DNA of 22,470 nt from Opitutia bacterium UBA977. Lineage in GTDB: Bacteria; Verrucomicrobiota; Verrucomicrobiia; Opitutales; Coraliomargaritaceae. The DNA is taken from assembly GCA_002292345.1 (NCBI GenBank), contig DBBT01000028.1, forward strand, positions 4,609 to 27,078, given 5' to 3'. Made by a program: the position numbers and the translations under genes. The notes beneath the pieces are model-generated. The model saw nothing but the letters and a program-made list of their open reading frames with translations, searched no databases and was not told where the DNA came from. Positions 18,438-22,470 of this stretch are shown piece after piece (within the stretch, counting starts at the first letter, position 1; each line of letters opens with the position of its first letter).

Positions 18438-19385
18438 CTAGAACTGGTCGGTAATCAGCAGTGTGGTTGCTGTCTCGGCGACGAGCGTTGCGCTGGTGAC
18501 GTAGGGCTGCAGGTAGTTGTTGCCGCCCACGAGCGTCTGGCCAGAAATTCCGTCTTTGACGCTGCCACTCACGATGTGGATCAGGCGAGCTTGTTCACCA
18601 GCGGCGAGCTCAATGGCGGTATCACCGGGCTGCAATTCCAGCTTGCGAATACGAAATTCGCTACAATCAGCCAACACCTGTTCGCCTGGAATGATGGTCA
18701 AAGCGTCTGGTTCAAAGTCGTCGAAGTCGATCGATTTGAGGGACTCCTCAATGTGCAGTTGCCGTGGTGCACCGTCCAGCCCGACGCGCCCCCAGTCGTA
18801 GACGCGGTAAGTGGTGTCGGAGTTTTGCTGGATTTCAAGGATCAGATTACCCGCGTCGATCGCATGCATGCGCCCGCTTTCGACTAGAATTGAGTCCCCG
18901 GCTTTCACGGGGAAGCGGTGCACGCAGTCCTCGGCTTGATTGTTGGCGAGCGCAGTCTCAAATTGTTCGCGCGTGACGCCCTTTTTCAGGCCGACAATGA
19001 GGGAGGCATCGGCGTTGGCATCAGCGACATACCAATTTTCGGTCTTTGGCTCGCCGCCGAGCGAGGGTGCGATCGCGGCTGGCGGGTGCACCTGCAGGCT
19101 GAGGCGATCTTGGCAATCGAGCCATTTGACGAGGATCGGGAAAGGCTTGGCAGGATCGCGGCCAGGGCCAAGGATGTCGGCCGCGGAACTTTCAAGCAGT
19201 TCGCGGATCGTTTGGCCAGCGAGTGGGCCGGAGGCGACGACGGATTGCTCGTCCGGGCGATCGACAATTTCCCAGCTTTCCCCGATGACTTGTCCATCGG
19301 GGAGCGTACGACCCAATTTTGCTTCGAGGCCTCGACCGCCCCAAACGCGTTCCATATATAAAGGTGTGAATTCTAGGAGTTGCAT
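18438..19385 (-). CDS. manA: Mannose-6-phosphate isomerase, class I (short form)
   Basis: Zinc enzyme that interconverts mannose-6-phosphate and fructose-6-phosphate, feeding cell-surface polysaccharide synthesis or mannose use. It has 315 residues, the length of the short Bacillus-type class I enzymes. Zinc ligands: Gln98 and His100 in LSLQVHP, Glu116 in KTENWYV, and His174 in GRMHAIDAGN. The LILEIQQNSDTTYRVYDWGR block (181-200) carries the active-site arginine. The N-terminal ERVWGG motif (12-17) is typical. The gene is divergent from ftsK, and the 88-base gap between them must hold both promoters. Expression of the downstream grpE from the same transcript is possible but the 258-base gap argues against it. 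Confidence 0.94.
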   Translation of the reverse strand: MQLLEFTPLYMERVWGGRGLEAKLGRTLPDGQVIGESWEIVDRPDEQSVVASGPLAGQTIRELLESSAADILGPGRDPAKPFPILVKWLDCQDRLSLQVHPPAAIAPSLGGEPKTENWYVADANADASLIVGLKKGVTREQFETALANNQAEDCVHRFPVKAGDSILVESGRMHAIDAGNLILEIQQNSDTTYRVYDWGRVGLDGAPRQLHIEESLKSIDFDDFEPDALTIIPGEQVLADCSEFRIRKLELQPGDTAIELAAGEQARLIHIVSGSVKDGISGQTLVGGNNYLQPYVTSATLVAETATTLLITDQF

Positions 19386-19473
19386 TTTTCACTTCTATGC
19401 AGGAGTTTGTTTAAATTGCGATATTCAATCGAATTCTTTTTGGATTTAAAGCAACGTATCTAAAACACATTCC

Positions 19474-22050
19474 ATGGCCAGAAAACCGAAGAAAAAAGTC
19501 GCGCGAAAGAAAGTCGTCTCGCAACCACGTAAAGCCGGGTCTCGGCCAGTGTGGGCACTGGTGTTTTTTTGTATTGGCCTCTGTAGCTTTGTGGCGATCT
19601 GGGATTTCGAGCTTGCGCAGTCCCGGGTGTACACCACTGAGCCCGAAATGAACCTAGTCGGCGTCTTTGGAGCAGAAGTGAGTTTTTGGGCTTTTCATTT
19701 TATCGGTGTCGCTACGTGGTTGATTCCGCTCTATCTTTTATGGGCTGGGGTTCGCTTCATTCTGCAGCAGCAGCCTCGCCGCCGTATGGTGAGTGGCGTT
19801 GCAACCGTGGGCTCGTTAATGTGTGCGTCTGGTTTGGCGGCGATGATGGAGGTCATCGGCACGGTGAAGATACAAGACGGCATTTTTGCGCAGCAACTTT
19901 CGTCACACGTCGGCGGGGTTTTTGGCGAATTTGTTGCCGCGACTATATTGCAGCCGTTTATCGGCCCCTTTGGCAGTTTCTTGATCCTGTTGACGGGGTT
20001 CGTGGTCGGCTCGGTGATTGTCTTTACCGATAACCTCGGCCGTTTTCTTGATTATATTCAAAACGCGTATAGCGGCTTCCTTGTCGCGCGGGCTGGCTCG
20101 AAGGAAGAGCGTAAAGCTCTGCGGGCGGAGCGCAGGGAGGCTAAACGCCTCGCCAAAGCAGAGGCGGCGGCTGCCAAAGTACAACGCAAGGCGGACCGCG
20201 CCGCGGCTAAGGCCAGCAAGAAATCTCAACCAGCGCTTGCTGAGGACGATGAAGACGAAGAGGAGGCTGCCGATGACGATGGGCGTCGCCCATCATTGCT
20301 GCCTGCTTCGATCACTTCTCCTGCTGGCTTGAAGCGCGAACAGGCCAAAAAAGAATCGCCAGCCAAACAGGCCAAACAGGCTAAACAGGTTAAGCCCTTG
20401 ATGGAAGAGCCCGAGCCGCCGATCGAGCAGCCGAAGCCGAAGTTTGATCCTTCGATGATCAAGGTCGTTGCAGAAGAGAAGACAGAAAAAGCCGTCGCGA
20501 GTATACCTGAGCGCCGCGGCGACTATGTGTTTCCACCGCTCAGCTTATTGGCTGAGCCGCAAGTTGCGGGCACTATTAGCGAAGAAGACCATGCCGGCAC
20601 GATGCAAGCGTTGGTGCGTACGCTCGACGAGTTCGGCGTTAAGGTCATTCCCGGCGAGATTCATACTGGGCCAGTCATTACCCGCTACGAGGTAAAGCCC
20701 GCGCCAGGCGTTCGCGTCGAGAAGATCGTCAATCTAGACAAAAATATCGCGCTCGGCCTGCAGGCCATGTCTGTGCGTATTCTCGCGCCAGTTCCTGGTA
20801 AAGGCACAGTCGGTATCGAAGTGCCCAATAAGGTATCCGAGGCGGTCTGCATGCGCGACATCGTCGAGTCCAAGGCGTGGGGGGAAGCCAATGCGGAGAT
20901 CCCAGTCGTGCTAGGTAAGGATGTAACAGGTAAGCCGATGGTGATGGATCTCACCAAGATGCCCCACGTGCTGATCGCTGGTTCGACCGGTTCCGGGAAA
21001 ACGGTCTGTATCAACGCGATTATCGCATCGCTGCTCTACCACTCCGGGCCAGACGATCTTCGTTTCATCATGGTCGATCCGAAGGTGGTTGAAATGCAGA
21101 TGTATAATGCGCTGCCGCACATGTTGATTCCGGTGGTGACCGAGGCCAAGAAGGTGCCGGGCGCGCTGAAGTGGCTGATCGCCGAGATGGAGCACCGCTA
21201 CCAAATCTTTGCCAAGACCAATGTCCGCAATATCGCAGGCTTTAACGCCAAGCTGATGAAGGACAAGGAAGAGCAGGCCAAGGCCGAGGCCATGGATGCC
21301 GACATGACTCCAGAAGAGCGCGCTGCCGTGAGTAATATGCAAGTGCCCCGCGATGATGATGCTTTTGAGGTTCCGAAGAAAAAGCTGCCTTACATCGTCT
21401 GCATCATTGACGAGCTCGCCGACCTGATGATGGTCGCGCCTGCCGATATCGAGACTTGTATCGCTCGTATCGCCCAACTCGCGCGTGCCGCTGGTATTCA
21501 CTTAGTGCTAGCAACCCAACGTCCCTCGGTGAACGTCGTCACCGGCGTGATTAAGGCCAACCTGCCCAGTCGTATTTCCTTCAAGGTGGCTTCCAAGATT
21601 GATAGCCGTACGATCCTCGATGGTGGCGGTGCGGAGGCGTTGATCGGCAGGGGCGACATGCTGTTTATCCCCCCAGGCACCTCCAGCCTGGTGCGTGCGC
21701 AGGGTGCGTTCGTCTCGGATGATGAGATCGAAGCGATTGTCGAATTCCTTAAGGAGAACAATGATCCACCGCAGATTGCTCAAGAAGTGCAGCAGCAAAT
21801 TGATGCTGGAGGCGACGACGGCGGCCCGACTGCAGGTACCGGCGAGTCGGATGGTGATGAGCTTCTACCGGATGCAATCGATGTGCTGCGTAGCACCAAG
21901 CGTGCGTCCACTTCGATGCTGCAACGCCGCCTACGTGTGGGCTACAACCGCGCGGCTCGCTTAATGGAAGCCCTCGAAGAGCGCGGCATCGTTGGCCCCG
22001 AAAACGGCTCCAGTCCGCGCGAGATCCTAGTCGATCTGGATGTGATGTAG
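19474..22050 (+). CDS. ftsK: DNA translocase FtsK
   Basis: Septum-located motor that pumps chromosomal DNA toward dif during division; 858 residues, nearer SpoIIIE (787) than E. coli FtsK (1329). A basic N-terminus is followed by four membrane segments (about 25-44, 70-96, 105-128, 152-184). The linker (about 205-345) is a Lys/Ala/Glu/Arg-rich helix, then an acidic patch and three AKQ repeats. The alpha/beta motor domain has Walker A GSTGSGKT at 503-510, Walker B IIDELADLM with Asp646-Glu647, and ATQRPSVNVVTGVIKANLPS. The gamma winged-helix domain (about 793-855; AIDVLRSTKRASTSMLQRRL) is expected to read KOPS-like guide sequences. No Shine-Dalgarno precedes the ATG at 19474. Confidence 0.97.
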   Translation: MARKPKKKVARKKVVSQPRKAGSRPVWALVFFCIGLCSFVAIWDFELAQSRVYTTEPEMNLVGVFGAEVSFWAFHFIGVATWLIPLYLLWAGVRFILQQQPRRRMVSGVATVGSLMCASGLAAMMEVIGTVKIQDGIFAQQLSSHVGGVFGEFVAATILQPFIGPFGSFLILLTGFVVGSVIVFTDNLGRFLDYIQNAYSGFLVARAGSKEERKALRAERREAKRLAKAEAAAAKVQRKADRAAAKASKKSQPALAEDDEDEEEAADDDGRRPSLLPASITSPAGLKREQAKKESPAKQAKQAKQVKPLMEEPEPPIEQPKPKFDPSMIKVVAEEKTEKAVASIPERRGDYVFPPLSLLAEPQVAGTISEEDHAGTMQALVRTLDEFGVKVIPGEIHTGPVITRYEVKPAPGVRVEKIVNLDKNIALGLQAMSVRILAPVPGKGTVGIEVPNKVSEAVCMRDIVESKAWGEANAEIPVVLGKDVTGKPMVMDLTKMPHVLIAGSTGSGKTVCINAIIASLLYHSGPDDLRFIMVDPKVVEMQMYNALPHMLIPVVTEAKKVPGALKWLIAEMEHRYQIFAKTNVRNIAGFNAKLMKDKEEQAKAEAMDADMTPEERAAVSNMQVPRDDDAFEVPKKKLPYIVCIIDELADLMMVAPADIETCIARIAQLARAAGIHLVLATQRPSVNVVTGVIKANLPSRISFKVASKIDSRTILDGGGAEALIGRGDMLFIPPGTSSLVRAQGAFVSDDEIEAIVEFLKENNDPPQIAQEVQQQIDAGGDDGGPTAGTGESDGDELLPDAIDVLRSTKRASTSMLQRRLRVGYNRAARLMEALEERGIVGPENGSSPREILVDLDVM
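20362..20388 (+). repeat. Three tandem 9-bp repeats in the ftsK linker
   Basis: GCCAAACAG occurs twice and then as GCTAAACAG, encoding AKQ three times in the linker between membrane and motor domains, and is followed by a decayed fourth unit. The repeat is in frame. Confidence 0.8.
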
Positions 22051-22073
22051 CAGCGACATTCGCGCCGCTGCTA
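22048..22073. terminator. Palindrome joining two convergent stop codons
   Basis: TAGCAGCG (22048-22055) and CGCTGCTA (22066-22073) form a perfect 8-bp stem with a 10-base loop. The outermost three bases on each side are the stop codons of ftsK and of the converging gene. There is no T run, so function as a two-way terminator is only a possibility. Confidence 0.4.
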
Positions 22074-22470
22074 CTCCCGCTCTATTTCTAGATCCGGGAT
22101 GTGGCTAAATGAAATGCGCATTGGCGCGGCTTCGCTGCAGCGCTGGGCTTGATGGGCGTCGGCGTAGTAGAGGCTACGACCACCGTGCTGTTGGTTGATC
22201 GCGTCCATGGCGTGTTGTAGCTGCATGCGGCGCGGGTGGTTGTCTTCTGGGAAGAGCGACGGCGTGTGGCTGTCGGCGTGGATTAAATGCGTGCAGGTGA
22301 TACCGACCTTAGTCGGATCTGGCAGGTCGTCAAAGGGTTGTGCCCAGAGATTGTTTAAAAGTCTCCCTAAGGTGACATTATCCTGCGTGGGGAAGCAGTT
22401 TGCTCCACCGTGCCAGTGAATCTCGAAGCCGAAGGTGGCCTGTACCTCGAGGTGACCGGTAAAAGTGTCG
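22071..22470 (-). CDS. Probable Y-family DNA polymerase (C-terminal fragment, 5' end outside window)
   Basis: Read on the minus strand, the frame is open from the window edge (first full codon at 22469) to the stop at 22073-22071, giving the last 132 residues of a protein. I read the pattern as the little-finger and tail region of a DinB/UmuC-type translesion polymerase: VTLGRLLNNLW, then PTKVGITCTHLI, MQLQHAMDAINQQHGG and APMRISFSHIPDLEIE. Those blocks match what I recall of Y-family proteins, but the catalytic palm and fingers lie outside the window, so the call rests on the tail alone. Only 20 bases separate its stop from that of convergent ftsK. Confidence 0.65.
   Translation of the reverse strand, partial: DTFTGHLEVQATFGFEIHWHGGANCFPTQDNVTLGRLLNNLWAQPFDDLPDPTKVGITCTHLIHADSHTPSLFPEDNHPRRMQLQHAMDAINQQHGGRSLYYADAHQAQRCSEAAPMRISFSHIPDLEIERE

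Overview
The window looks like ordinary chromosome from a Gram-negative-type bacterium. It most resembles the Verrucomicrobiota (Opitutia/Puniceicoccales-like, for example Coraliomargarita relatives). That placement is inferred from protein flavour (tandem NfeD proteins with a FloA flotillin, a rhomboid beside a long Prc protease, a RodZ-like membrane HTH protein) and from the near absence of Shine-Dalgarno motifs. There is no rRNA, tRNA, CRISPR array, phage or transposase gene. Base composition and gene style look even throughout, with no sign of a laterally acquired gene island.

Layout. 1-1529: end of an ATP synthase operon on the plus strand (atpD truncated by the window edge, then atpC), closed by a strong intrinsic terminator. 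1727-5090: minus-strand pair, a rhomboid intramembrane protease followed by a Prc/Tsp-type periplasmic protease. 5278-5574: plus-strand single-cluster ferredoxin with its own terminator. 5578-5770: a structured non-coding element bounded by 17-bp inverted repeats. 5825-8650: minus-strand trkA-trkH potassium uptake pair. 8901-9821: minus-strand aldose/hexose-6-phosphate epimerase. 10067-13687: plus-strand operon of a long NfeD protease, a short NfeD and FloA, coupled by ATGA overlaps, then an unrecognised membrane-anchored protein. 13840-19385: minus-strand genes manA, grpE, dnaJ, purN, prmA and a RodZ-like gene. 19474-22050: plus-strand ftsK. 22071-22470: C-terminal end of a convergent gene that looks like a Y-family DNA polymerase.

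Functionally these are housekeeping genes: energy (ATP synthase), ion homeostasis (Trk), protein quality control (Prc, rhomboid, GrpE/DnaJ), membrane organisation (NfeD/FloA, RodZ), purine synthesis (PurN), translation-factor modification (PrmA), sugar-phosphate metabolism (ManA, epimerase), and chromosome segregation and repair (FtsK, polymerase). I did not find a clear new multi-gene defence or mobile system. The best candidates for something undescribed are the inverted-repeat element at 5578-5770, the unknown protein attached to the FloA operon, and the hairpin-rich gaps between convergent genes.
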